DNA of 64,000 nt from Coleofasciculaceae cyanobacterium (GCA_036703275.1 DATNPK010000104.1:1-64000), one strand, 5' to 3'. Positions 1 to 8,152 are shown, counted from the stretch's first letter. The notes: generated by a model not told the origin, from the letters alone. Program-made: numbers and translations.

Positions 1-1
1 A

Positions 2-253
2 AGTGGTGGTGCTGGCGCAGATACTTTTGTTCTTGGCGATGCCATGGGTGCTTTCTATCAAGGCTCTGGTTATGCTACGATTACCGATTTGAACTGGACT
101 GAAGGTGATAAAATTCAAGCTTATGGTAGCACTAGTGATTATACTCTTACTTCCTTCGGTAACGGAATTGATATTAACTACCAAGGCGATTTAATTGGTC
201 ATGTCGAAAATACTAGTGATGTGGTGATTTCTGAAGATTTCACTTTTGTCTAA
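2..253 (+). CDS. RTX/hemolysin-type calcium-binding protein, C-terminal end (partial)
   Basis: The reading frame is open from the window edge to a TAA at 251-253; the start lies outside. The first residues read GGAGADTFVLGD, the glycine/aspartate nonapeptide typical of RTX calcium-binding repeats. The rest resembles the C-terminal cap that follows such repeats in cyanobacterial secreted proteins (DxNxxEGDKIQ, then short beta-strand segments). By family knowledge these proteins are exported by type I secretion and fold on binding calcium. The catalytic or adhesive part, if any, is not visible, so no specific function can be assigned. A strong hairpin follows the stop. Confidence 0.75.
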   Translation, partial: SGGAGADTFVLGDAMGAFYQGSGYATITDLNWTEGDKIQAYGSTSDYTLTSFGNGIDINYQGDLIGHVENTSDVVISEDFTFV

Positions 254-278
254 ACTCAATCGAGTTGATTAACTATTT

Positions 279-315
279 CGAGCGCCTTGTGGTAAAAACT
301 ATAGCAAGGCGCTCG
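279..315 (+). terminator. Hairpin terminator after the RTX gene
   Basis: CGAGCGCCTTG at 279-289 pairs perfectly with CAAGGCGCTCG at 305-315, an 11-bp GC-rich stem with a 15-base loop. It begins 25 bases after the RTX stop codon. The downstream T-run is weak (GCTGTTTAG). Confidence 0.6.
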
Positions 316-362
316 CTGTTTAGCGTTACTCTATCTGGATCTGCGAATGATGTTTTATTGAC

Positions 363-491
363 GATTACGCTCATCTGGTTCTCAAAACCTATACGATCTG
401 TGTTGAGGCAGAAAATACCAGACTAAGAGATTGTTTGGCTCGTTTAAAAAGAAAAACCTTGTGCTATTTGAAGTGGGACGAAATGCTCTAA
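363..491 (+). pseudogene. C-terminal fragment of an IS1-type transposase
   Basis: Translation of this stretch gives LKTYTICVEAENTRLRDCL and then a KRKTLCYLKWDEML-type ending before TAA at 489-491. It aligns residue by residue with the C-terminal segment of the transposase decoded at 7135-8045 (KTYMTRVEGENTRLRHYLAR, RKTLCYSKSVEML). Only about 40 codons survive and no start or catalytic core is present. It is the debris of an older copy of the element at 7089-8086. Confidence 0.75.
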
Positions 492-618
492 TTATCAATT
501 AAGCTATTGCTTCATTACCTTCACTTTGACACCATCCCTCTTTAAATCATCCCATAGGGATGCTACGCCAATTAAATTAATAGTAATCGATCTAATTTTG
601 AACCAAACTAGCTTACAT

Positions 619-1585
619 TAACGTCAGTTCGATTTAAGCAGCAGCAGACAGAGCTAGATGATCGATAGCAATCGAAGGCTTTCTGAAAAAATGACAATAT
701 GCAGTTAATCCAGCCAATAAATTAGCTACAAAATTGGTGGGTGAACGATGCCGACTATGCTCAATTTGGCAAATGTGTTTCAACTGTCCTATCACTGATT
801 CGATAACGGCTCTTTTGCGTAGCAGTTGTTTGTCAGACCATTTGATGAGTTTGTTGTTCATCTTCTTTTTGAACTTAGTAATGAGTACTACACCACTCTG
901 TCGTAGTTTAAGAGCTAAAGTTTTGGAAATATAACCCTTTTCCATAGAATTTTCCCTGGTGTCCTTTCAGTAGTTCTTTGACTGGTTTTCGGTCATCAAC
1001 ATTTTCTGGGGTCAAAGCTATATTTAATAATTCTCCTCGGTCATTGATGACCAAATGTAACTTGAAAGCATAAAACCAACCTACGGAGGTTTTGCCTCTA
1101 TGAGCAATATTTTTAAACACTCGATGACCAAGAATATGTCTTTTATGACAGACCTTAAGACTAGTTGAATCTATAAATCCTATTCCTGTAGCAGTTCCCA
1201 ATCGCGATCTTAAATAAATCGTCAACGGCACAATAGTACTGGGAATCCATTCGATAAATCGTTGATAGCTAACAAGTGACGTGAAAGCCTTTCTCCAATA
1301 GGTACTGACTATACCGAGATAAAAAGCCTTGAAATTTCTGCAACTAGAGGTATGAAATGAAATGAGAATCGTCATTATCTCGCTCAAACTAAGTTGCCGA
1401 TTACGAAGACGACGATTTCTTCCACTTTGAATCAATTGTCTTTTTCAGCTTGGTTCAAAACTCAGACAAAAATCATCTATCGGACAAAATAATTCTTCTA
1501 GAATAAGCATGAGGCAAACAGTTACTGATTTATAGGTAATCTCAGCTTATCTGTTTTGCCTCTTTCTTATCCCGAACTCACGTTA
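619..1585. mobile_element. IS982-family insertion sequence, decayed
   Basis: Imperfect terminal inverted repeats are visible: TAACGTCAGTTCGATTTA at 619-636 and, on the other strand, TAACGTGAGTTCGGGATA at 1568-1585 (14 of 18 positions agree, including a TAACGT-AGTTCG core). They bracket one transposase pseudogene on the minus strand. The length of about 970 bp fits the IS982 family. No convincing target-site duplication was found. Confidence 0.7.
634..1510 (-). pseudogene. IS982-family DDE transposase, inactivated
   Basis: The most likely original start is the ATG at 1510, giving MLILEELFCPIDDFCLSFEPS. A TGA at 1447-1445 (codon 22) then interrupts it. The frame continues through FIDSTSLKVCHKRHI (first catalytic Asp), KTSVGWFYAFKLHLVINDRG and ENVDDRKP. 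At about 940/941 two bases are missing, so the expected G-D-K-G-Y reads GGA then AAGGGTTAT in another frame. The remainder (KGYISKTLAL, LLRKRAVIESVIGQLKH, IEHSRHRSP) is in that second frame. The deletion removes the codon of the second catalytic aspartate. The gene is dead; the family assignment rests on these motifs and a size of about 290 codons. Confidence 0.85.
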
Positions 1586-1600
1586 TTTAGTACTTAATAA

Positions 1601-2215
1601 TTAATTATTAAGGTCAACTGAAAATCCATTGTAGCGACTCATAGATTTTTCAATACCTTCTTTAAGACTTAATTCGATCGCCTTAACCGATACATACAAA
1701 ATTTCTTCAATGATTTTGGTTTCTTCTGGGGCAAATTTGCCTAAAACGTGCCCGATTGTCTCCTTGTTGTCATCAGATTTACCGATGCCTATCCTTAAAC
1801 GGGGAAAGTCCGTACCGCCCAAGTGAGCAATAATTGATTTCATGCCGTTATGCCCTCCTGCCGATCCTGAGAGGCGCATTCGTAATTTACCCACAGGTAA
1901 ATCCAGATCGTCATAAATAACCAACACAGACTGAGGCTGAACCTTATACCAGTCTGTCACTGCTCTTACAGATTGACCTGAGCGATTCATATAGGTGAGG
2001 GGTTTTAGTAAACGAACTTTTTGCCCCCCTGGTGCAACACCTTCAGAAAATAACCCCTGAAAACGTTTATTTTCTCTCAAGGGCATCTGCCAGAACTTCG
2101 CTAATCGATCAACTGCTGCAAAACCGATATTATGCCTAGTTTGGTCATATTTCGGTTCAGGATTGCCCAAACCAACAATTAATTCAGGGATTAAAACACT
2201 TGAATCAGAAGTCAC
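1601..2215 (-). CDS. pth: Peptidyl-tRNA hydrolase
   Basis: A 204-residue protein of standard family length. It releases peptides from prematurely dissociated peptidyl-tRNA, recycling tRNA in the cytoplasm. The N-terminal LIVGLGNPEPKYDQTRHNIGF-type block contains the catalytic His (about residue 28). LTYMNRSGQSV, YDDLDLPVG and GGHNGMKSII are the other conserved blocks. The next gene upstream, also on the minus strand, is the small DUF2811 gene 70 bases away, so the two may be cotranscribed. The stop codon lies just outside the IS982 element. Confidence 0.96.
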   Translation of the reverse strand: MTSDSSVLIPELIVGLGNPEPKYDQTRHNIGFAAVDRLAKFWQMPLRENKRFQGLFSEGVAPGGQKVRLLKPLTYMNRSGQSVRAVTDWYKVQPQSVLVIYDDLDLPVGKLRMRLSGSAGGHNGMKSIIAHLGGTDFPRLRIGIGKSDDNKETIGHVLGKFAPEETKIIEEILYVSVKAIELSLKEGIEKSMSRYNGFSVDLNN

Positions 2216-2286
2216 AGGATATCAATAAGCAGTGAGTAGTAGGAGACTGGCAGCTATTTCAGAGTTCAAACCTCAGCAGACTAGCT

Positions 2287-2508
2287 TTAGTTAGATTGAA
2301 ACAAAGCCTCTAAATAAACTTTGGCACAGGCGCGATGACTTTGATCTGCTTCAATGCTTTGCTTACTGTTATTTTGCAATAAAAATAAAGACAAAGCAGC
2401 TGCAAAAACGCGGTCTTGATCCCAATGAGGATGAGTTTCTAAGTAGCTTTTCAAAGAAAAATGGAGTTCTTCGGGAATGTCTGCCAAAATGCTTACGGTT
2501 GAGTTCAT
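2287..2508 (-). CDS. DUF2811 family small protein
   Basis: A 73-residue protein beginning MNSTVSILADIPEELHFSLK, followed by the WDQDRVFAAALSLFLLQN block and an AKVYLEALF ending. This pattern matches the cyanobacterial DUF2811 family, whose function is unknown. No transmembrane segment or signal peptide is visible. It lies upstream of pth in the same orientation. The upstream side opens onto a gene-free stretch of about 800 bases. Confidence 0.8.
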   Translation of the reverse strand: MNSTVSILADIPEELHFSLKSYLETHPHWDQDRVFAAALSLFLLQNNSKQSIEADQSHRACAKVYLEALFQSN

Positions 2509-3300
2509 GGTTGGTTAAATGCTCCTTAATAGATATATATTTTTTCTGTGGTCTGATTCAACATAACGGCTTCCTTCAAATATGTATAACCACCATGTTT
2601 TGCGCGATCGCGCAAACCTTTTATTTAAAGGTAATGACCAAAAATGGTTTGAGAGATAGGTTAAATTGACAGATTAAAATTCAGATCTAGTGTGGTGCCA
2701 CTAAGAGCTGATGCTTGTTGATACATTGTCGTCTTAAAAGGGGGCATTTTGTCAATGCTACAAAATATTAAGAAGACTGATTAATTTTTTGTAAGTTAAC
2801 GAAAGCAATATAGTTTACATCTCTTTTTTGTTACATTTCTTCATTAAATCGAGTTATTAAATGGTTAATGAGAGGTAAATAATCAAAATCCACTACTCGA
2901 TACTCAAGACTTGATTGCTGCGTAGCTGCCTGTGGAAAAACTTGGGCAAAATGGGGAAAACTTGAAAAACCTTGTGGAAATAGTGGGGAATCTGTGGGGT
3001 AAATTAGCAGCTTTAAATAAGAATTAATAACTTTTAGTTGACTTTTTTAGAAAAGTTCAAGCGTACTAATAATCATTTAAGATTCAACAATGTAATAAAG
3101 TCCGTTACTAAAAACAATTCAAAGTCTACCTAAAGAGATAAACAGCACTTGTCTGTGCTAGATAGACTAAAAAAGTCATTGGCATAAACATTAGTACTGC
3201 TCTGTGAGATTGGATTCTAGCTTAGAGGCGGTGTCTACCAACTTTAAGTCGATCCTTCTTAGATCATAGAAAAGAGAATTTTCTGACCGATTTACAGCAT
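2509..3300. other. Gene-free stretch containing a DnaA-box-like cluster
   Basis: No convincing gene is present on either strand. It holds a HIP1 octamer inside a short palindrome near 2607 (TTTGCGCGATCGCGCAAA), AT-rich runs, and the G/A-rich cluster described separately at 2931-3001. The right end merges into degenerate coding debris from about 3300. Confidence 0.6.
2931..3001. other. Cluster of DnaA-box-like 9-mers
   Basis: TGTGGAAAA at 2931-2939 is a perfect match to the complement of the cyanobacterial DnaA box TTTTCCACA. TGGGGAAAA at 2952-2960 and TGTGGAAAT at 2974-2982 each differ by one base; CTTGAAAAA near 2961 and TGTGGGGTA near 2993 are weaker. All point the same way and start 19-22 bases apart, about two helical turns. 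AT-rich DNA flanks both sides. This could be a DnaA-bound regulatory site or an origin element; dnaA and dnaN are not in the window. Confidence 0.35.
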
Positions 3301-3426
3301 ATTGATGACAGCGCAAAAGATCAAGATTTAGAGCATTATCGGGTAAATGCTGGTGAAAACCTTATTACCAATCAAGGCGGGTAGGCTAGCTATATCGATA
3401 ATTCACTAAAAGTTGGTTCGCCAAGC
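3301..3426 (+). pseudogene. Possible remnant of a catalase N-terminus
   Basis: Read in frame from 3301, the DNA gives LEHYRVNAGENLITNQGG, a stop at about 3382, then a D-N-S-L-K-V-G segment. Large-subunit catalases carry a similar N-terminal signature (NLTTNQGV followed by D-NSLxxG-RGP). No further catalase similarity survives. A second short open piece at 3459-3539 (DDAPKAYQHFDARDTSWTK) is not recognised. The assignment is tentative, but the stop-ridden similarity suggests gene debris rather than random sequence. Confidence 0.3.
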
Positions 3427-3668
3427 CATCCTTCATAGTTTCCCACAGATTATCACTAGACGATGCACCAAAGGCATACCAACACTTTGATGCGCGTGAT
3501 ACTAGCTGGACTAAAGTAATTCTAAAACCTACGACTTAAAGAGGGCAAAGGGTCGAAGTCACGTAGGAGAAATAAATCTTGGCTCTTGACTTATTTTGCG
3601 ATCTGCTCGCTAAACCCCACTCCCTGTTTAAGATTCAACCAATAATTTTTTGTAAGGAGAAACAAACT

Positions 3669-4813
3669 ATGGCAAGCAATGTTGGTATACAGATGTTAGT
3701 GATGAATGTTCATCCGCAGCAGTTACCAAACGATGAGCCGTTAGGTACTCTAGAACCAGTTGCCCACTTTAACGGCGCGATGCCCACTGGTGTAACGGTA
3801 TCCCACCAAGGACGTATTTTTGTGAATTTTCCGAAATGGGGCGATCGCGTCGAGTTTACTGTAGCTGAAATTCGAGATGGTCAACTTGTGGCATATCCAA
3901 ACGAGGCGGCTAACCAAACTGACTCCGATAACCTGGCAGGGCATTAGTGTCAGTGCAAAGTGTAGTCGTCGATCCTGCCGATCGCCTGTGGATTTTAGAT
4001 ACGGGGAGTCCGATGTTTCAACCGACACGGTATGGCGGGCCAAAACTCGTCTGTGTAGATCTAGAGAGCGATCGCATTATCAAGACGATTCTCTTTCCCC
4101 AAGAGGTAGCCCTACCAACTACCTATCTAAACGATGTGCGTTTCGACCTACGGCGCGGTAAAGAGGGTATGGCGTTCATTAGCGATTCCTCCGACCAAGG
4201 ACCAAATGGCATTATCGTCGTGGATTTGGCATCTGGTGAAAGCTGGCGCAGACTTCACGAACACCCTTCAACTAAAGCTGAAGATTTGAGTAGCTTTCGT
4301 CCCACTGTAGAAGGTCGCCCGATGCTAGAACGTCAGCCAGATGGAAAGACCAAACCAGTCAAGATGGGTGCAGACGGAATTGCCATTAGTGCAGATGGAG
4401 AGCGTTTGTATTACTGTCCTCTAGCGAGTCGGAAACTTTATAGTGTGTCCGTTGACGCGCTGGCCGATCGCTCCCTCGACGATCAGGTGATCGCTGCCAC
4501 CGTAACTAATGAGGGAGATAAAGGCGGTGGCGCGGATGGACTTGAATCAGATGCAGCAGGTCACATTTATGCAACGAACTACGAGCATAATGCAATCTGG
4601 CGTCGCCGAAGCGATCGCGAATGGGAAACGGTGGTACACGACCCACGTTTATTATGGCCAGATACGCTTTCAATGGCGACAGACGGCTATCTGTATGTCA
4701 CGGCGAATCAGTTGCATCGTCAGGCAAAATATCAACAAGGAAAAGATTTACGCCAAAAACCCTACACGCTTTTTCGAGTTCGGATAGATGCTCGACCAGT
4801 TTTGCTGCGATGA
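3669..4813 (+). pseudogene. Yellow/major royal jelly-like protein, frameshifted
   Basis: The start ATG at 3669 has a good ribosome site (AAGGAG) ahead of it. The first frame runs through PTGVTVSHQGRIFVNFPKWG and ends at TAG 3945-3947. The second frame picks up at once with SVQSVVVDPADRLWILDTGS and continues to 4813. One missing base at about 3945 explains the break, because the joined protein of about 380 residues matches the family along its whole length. Relatives are beta-propeller proteins resembling insect yellow proteins and are often annotated L-dopachrome tautomerase-related; their bacterial role is uncertain. A sequencing error cannot be excluded. Confidence 0.8.
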
Positions 4814-4875
4814 CATCTTTTGATTAAAAAAAGGCAAATGAAAATTAATAAATTGTATATGGAGTTGTAACAATT

Positions 4876-5679
4876 ATGGCTAATACGTTAACCCGACCCC
4901 TGGCTGTTGTGACAGGTGCTTCTAATGGCATCGGTTATGAACTTGCCAAACAGTTTGCTCAAAATGGCTTCGATCTTTTAGTTACTGCTACGGGCGCGAA
5001 CATTAATGAAGCTGCCCGAGCTTTTGAGGATCTGGGTGCTGAAGTTGAAACAGTGGAAGCCGATCTCGCTACCTACGATGGAGTCGAAGAACTATACGAC
5101 AAAATTAAGGCGACTGGAAAACCTGTAGATGTCATTGCTATCAATGCGGGTGTCGGTGTAGGTGGTGATTTTGCTCGCGAGACTGACTTAAAAGATGAAC
5201 TCAATCTGATTAATCTCAACGTTGTATCTACCGTACATCTTGCCAAACGAATGGTGAAAGACATGGTAGATCGCAGCAAGGGTCGAATCCTATTCACCTC
5301 ATCGATCGCTGCTTTAATGCCAGGGTCGTTTGAGGCAGTTTATGCAGCCTCTAAAGCTTTTGTACACTCTTTCGCCGAAGGACTACGCAACGAGTTGAAG
5401 GACACGGGCGTAACCGTTACCGCGCTGATGCCTGGGCCAACCGATACCAACTTCTTCCACCGTGCGGATATGGACGATACCAATGTAGGCACGAGTAAGA
5501 AAGACGATCCTGCTGAGGTTGCCAAACAGGGTTTTGAGGCTTTGATGGCTGGCAAAGACCATATTATTGCAGGTTCACTCAAAACAAAGGCTATGGGTAT
5601 GGCGAGCCAAGTTTTGCCCGATACCGTTAATGCTGAAATGCACCGCAAAATTGCCGAACCAGGTTCGGGTAATAACTGA
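4876..5679 (+). CDS. Short-chain dehydrogenase/reductase (SDR)
   Basis: A 267-residue protein with a classical SDR layout: nucleotide-binding TGASNGIG at about residues 13-20, INAGVG near 92, the SS of the catalytic triad near 142, and Y156-AAS-K160. It should reduce or oxidise a carbonyl or alcohol substrate with NAD(P)(H); the substrate cannot be read from sequence. A GGAG ribosome site precedes the ATG. It follows the frameshifted royal-jelly-like gene and precedes an aldehyde dehydrogenase stump and an aldo/keto reductase. The group may once have formed a carbonyl-detoxification cluster. Confidence 0.9.
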   Translation: MANTLTRPLAVVTGASNGIGYELAKQFAQNGFDLLVTATGANINEAARAFEDLGAEVETVEADLATYDGVEELYDKIKATGKPVDVIAINAGVGVGGDFARETDLKDELNLINLNVVSTVHLAKRMVKDMVDRSKGRILFTSSIAALMPGSFEAVYAASKAFVHSFAEGLRNELKDTGVTVTALMPGPTDTNFFHRADMDDTNVGTSKKDDPAEVAKQGFEALMAGKDHIIAGSLKTKAMGMASQVLPDTVNAEMHRKIAEPGSGNN

Positions 5680-5772
5680 CAGACAGGGAGACTTTTTTTG
5701 AGTAATGAGTTTTTTCACTTGCTACTTGCTAGTGGATTAGCTTACCTAGAGTCCCTTTTGTCTCTTGCCTCT

Positions 5773-6072
5773 AATCACCATATTAAAATTCCTGACGAGG
5801 CGGAGGCATTACAGGTAGCAAACGATACTGAGTACGGCTTATCGAGTGCGGTATTTACGCAAGATGAAGGACGAGGATTGCGCTTTGCCCTTGGCATCGA
5901 AGCGGGAATGACTCATATCAACGACCAACCTGTAAACGATCTGCCCAATGCGCCCTTCGGTCGAGAGAAAAATAGTGGTATAGGACGCTTTGGCGGTGAT
6001 TGGATCGTTGAAGAGTTTACGACTGATCACTGGATTACCTTGCAGCATACTCCGCGTAGCTACCCATTCTAA
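5773..6072 (+). pseudogene. Aldehyde dehydrogenase, C-terminal stump
   Basis: About 100 codons match the extreme C-terminus of NAD(P)-dependent aldehyde dehydrogenases: [20 protein letters not shown], then MTHINDQP, then [11 protein letters not shown]. Full enzymes have about 480 residues; the cofactor-binding part and catalytic Cys are absent. The frame extends upstream to a TTG at 5698, but those residues do not resemble the family. A normally conserved Gly is Arg in PFGREKNSG. It is most simply the remainder of an internal deletion, lying between the SDR and the aldo/keto reductase. Confidence 0.8.
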
Positions 6073-6112
6073 GAAAATCAACTTTTTAAAACCCTTTAAA
6101 TGGAGAAAAAAC

Positions 6113-7105
6113 ATGAAATATAGACAATTAGGCAATAGCGATCTCAACATTTCTGAAATAATTTTAGGTTCTTGGTTAACCTATGGTGGCGGAGTCGAGC
6201 GACAAAAAGCAGAAGCGTGCATTCACAAAGCCTTTGATGTTGGCATTAATTGTATCGACAGTGCCAATGTCTACGGACGCGGGGCAGCTGAATCCCTATT
6301 GGGAGAGGTTTTACAGGGACGCGATCGCAGCTCTTACATTTTGGCAACCAAGGTTTATTTTCCCATGTCACAGAGCGATCGCGGATTATCGGCTTCCCAA
6401 ATTTATAAGCAAATTGATGCTTCATTACAGCGTCTTCGCACCGATTATGTCGATCTCTATCAGTGCCATCGTTATGACGTAGACACCCCTCTAGAAGAAA
6501 CGATGTCAGCATTGACTGAAGTTGTACGGCAAGGAAAAGCCCGTTATATTGGTTTTAGCGAATGGACTCCCGCTCAAATTCAAGCAGCCTTAAATCTTCC
6601 TAATGTAGAACGGTTTGTATCCAGTCAGCCTCAATATTCAATGCTGTGGCGCAAACCTGAAGCCCAAGTATTTCCTTTGTGCGCGGACAATGGTATCGGT
6701 CAAATTGTTTGGTCGCCACTAGCCCAAGGTGTTCTCACTGGAAAATATCAACCAGGAGAAGCTCCACCACAAGATTCGCGTGCAGCAAATGACCAGATGA
6801 ATGGCTTTATGGGCGATTTTTATAGCGATCGCATCTTGAGTGCTGTCCAAAATCTTAAGCCAATCGCGCAGCAATTAAATATTTCTATGGCTCAACTAGC
6901 TTTAGCCTGGATTTTGCGAGATGAGCGAGTTTCTGCGGCTATTGTTGGTGCGAGTCGTCCCGAACAGGTAGAAGATAATGCGGCAGCATCAGAAGTTAGC
7001 TTGAGCGACGATGTATTGAGAGATATTGATAAAGTACTGGCGCCTGTTTTATTTTACGCAAAACTTAAGTCTTTCTACCTTCGGATTAGGGCGTTGCTGA
7101 ATTAA
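6113..7105 (+). CDS. Aldo/keto reductase
   Basis: The ATG at 6113 is preceded by GGAG and gives MKYRQLGNSDLNISEIILGS, the usual family N-terminus; 330 codons. Family motifs include DSANVYGRGAAES (catalytic Asp and Tyr), ATKVYF (Lys) and YQCHRYD (His), followed by the C-terminal VGASRPEQVEDN cofactor loop. It is an NADPH-dependent carbonyl reductase of the TIM-barrel type, closest in pattern to the Kv-beta/YghZ group. The last five or six codons (RALLN and stop) lie within the left terminal repeat of the IS1-type element starting at 7089. The native C-terminus has therefore been replaced. The enzyme core is intact and may still work. Confidence 0.88.
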   Translation: MKYRQLGNSDLNISEIILGSWLTYGGGVERQKAEACIHKAFDVGINCIDSANVYGRGAAESLLGEVLQGRDRSSYILATKVYFPMSQSDRGLSASQIYKQIDASLQRLRTDYVDLYQCHRYDVDTPLEETMSALTEVVRQGKARYIGFSEWTPAQIQAALNLPNVERFVSSQPQYSMLWRKPEAQVFPLCADNGIGQIVWSPLAQGVLTGKYQPGEAPPQDSRAANDQMNGFMGDFYSDRILSAVQNLKPIAQQLNISMAQLALAWILRDERVSAAIVGASRPEQVEDNAAASEVSLSDDVLRDIDKVLAPVLFYAKLKSFYLRIRALLN

Positions 7106-7654
7106 GGGATGAATTTTCGAGGAACTGGGACATCCTAGAATTTAAGATAGTGAATAAGCAATTGGAGCGAATACTGAAGCATTTCTACTGACTTGGAATA
7201 ACATAATGTTTTACGATGCAATCTGGCTAAATAATGTCTCAATCGAGTGTTTTCACCCTCTACCCGTGTCATGTAAGTTTTACGGATATATTTGGTCTCC
7301 TTCTGGAATAAATTGAGGATAGACACTCCAGCCATCGGTGACGCCAAAATAGCATCGCCATAGACTTACAATTGCCCATAACGGTTTAAAAGTCTCAGTA
7401 CTATGGTCTGCCAATACCCAACCTAAAATACCTCGTTTGAAATGATCTACTGCTGTCGATAGCCAGATTTGGTTTTTTTTGAGCCGACAAATGTTTCCAG
7501 CTCATCCAATTGGCCAACTTCTGGTATTGTTTCTCGAGCATAGGCATCTGGAAGTAATTCTGCGACTTGCTTGACCCAGGCGATCACCTTTGTGTGATCA
7601 ACCCCTTTAACTCGTTCGATTCTTCAAAAGCCCATACCGTTGACGTACATTTTG

Positions 7655-7695
7655 AGCGTGAGGGATGCTGGGGTTTCCCCAGCATCCCTCACGCT
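7655..7695. repeat. Perfect 19-bp palindrome inserted in frame in a transposase
   Basis: AGCGTGAGGGATGCTGGGG at 7655-7673, a three-base TTT spacer, and its exact complement at 7677-7695. On the minus strand it splits the transposase codons for ...CL and KMYVNG... . The extra DNA is 45 bases, reads without a stop, and is flanked by CTCAA on both sides, consistent with a small duplication on insertion. No second copy was found in the window. Confidence 0.85.
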
Positions 7696-7767
7696 ATTGA
7701 GACATTCTCTTTTGACGTCATCGCTGTAGCCTTTGTTAGTCTCATAACCTTTAATGAACTGGCGATC

Positions 7768-7961
7768 CGTAGGGTACACCCATTCGGGTGCGACGCGAAG
7801 GACGCGACGTAGGAGCTAATCCTTTAGGGCTAGTCTATTACGGATAAGCTTCGCAAATGCTAAAGCATACCGCTTCGCGTCCTAAAGGATTAGCTAGCGC
7901 GTCACGCGTAGCTAGTCATGCACGGGCATATCATGCACGGGCAAGCGCTTGGAGCGTAATT
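7768..7961. repeat. Interspersed CCTAAAGGA palindromic repeat block, inserted in a transposase
   Basis: About 194 bases separate the transposase codons for CVDC and RQFI. Inside are ATCCTTTAGGG, GCTTCGC, CGCTTCGCGTCCTAAAGGAT and tandem CATGCACGGGCAT-like units. The CCTAAAGGAT/ATCCTTTAGG core and the TTCGCGTC motif recur near 29040, 57755 and 58205. It is a compound of several small palindromic units. Confidence 0.7.
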
Positions 7962-8115
7962 GCAATCAACACAAATATAATTTTGTTTACCTCGTCTGTT
8001 CCCATTTTTCCGAATATGAGTCGAGTTACATTCAGGACATTGCATAACTATTTAGCCTAAGTTCATCCCTCTATTATGCAACGCCCGGATTTGCACCAGA
8101 AGACCGATTTTCTTC

Positions 8116-8152
8116 ATGCTCCTCATGCCAGCAAAGCGTCCATGAGGAGCAT
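8116..8152 (+). terminator. Hairpin terminator downstream of the aldo/keto reductase
   Basis: ATGCTCCTCATG at 8116-8127 pairs perfectly with CATGAGGAGCAT at 8141-8152, followed by TTTTAC. It lies just beyond the IS1-type element, so it probably ended the aldo/keto reductase transcript before the insertion. Confidence 0.65.

Larger units (their letters stand above)
7135..8045 (-). pseudogene. IS1-type transposase, multiply disrupted
   Basis: From ATG 8045 the frame reads MQCPECNSTHIRKNGNRRGK, an N-terminal zinc-finger-like domain. It breaks at about 7961, resumes at 7767 with RQFIKGYETNKGYSDDVKRE, and passes through an in-frame 45-base insertion at 7651-7695. It then meets a TGA in GMGF*RIERV and continues through HTKVIAWVKQVAELLPDAYA, the GQLDELETFVGSKKN catalytic region and TDGWSVYPQFIPEG. 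A frameshift near 7285 precedes the C-terminal RVEGENTRLRHYLARLHRKT. A TAG at 7135 replaces the usual Trp codon near the end. At least five lesions show it is long dead. Confidence 0.85.
7089..8086. mobile_element. IS1-type insertion sequence, decayed, with nested insertions
   Basis: Left end GGGCGTTGCTGAATTAAGGG (7089 onward) and right end, read on the opposite strand from 8086, GGGCGTTGCATAATAGAGGG. Both continue with ATGAA and agree at most positions, forming terminal inverted repeats of about 25 bases. CGGATT occurs just outside the left end (7082-7087) and at the right edge (8086-8091), compatible with a short target duplication. The element carries one transposase pseudogene on the minus strand, split by two palindromic insertions. 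It landed in the 3' end of the aldo/keto reductase. Confidence 0.85.

Noticed and set aside
734-934. Plus-strand open frame inside the IS982 element
   Set aside because: Lies opposite the transposase pseudogene and has no family features.
7567-8060. Plus-strand open frames of 81 and 67 codons
   Set aside because: They are antisense to the decayed IS1-type transposase and consist largely of repeat sequence.
7082-8091. CGGATT as a full target-site duplication of the IS1-type element
   Set aside because: Only six bases match and the right copy overlaps the terminal repeat by one base; suggestive but not the clean 8-9 bases expected.
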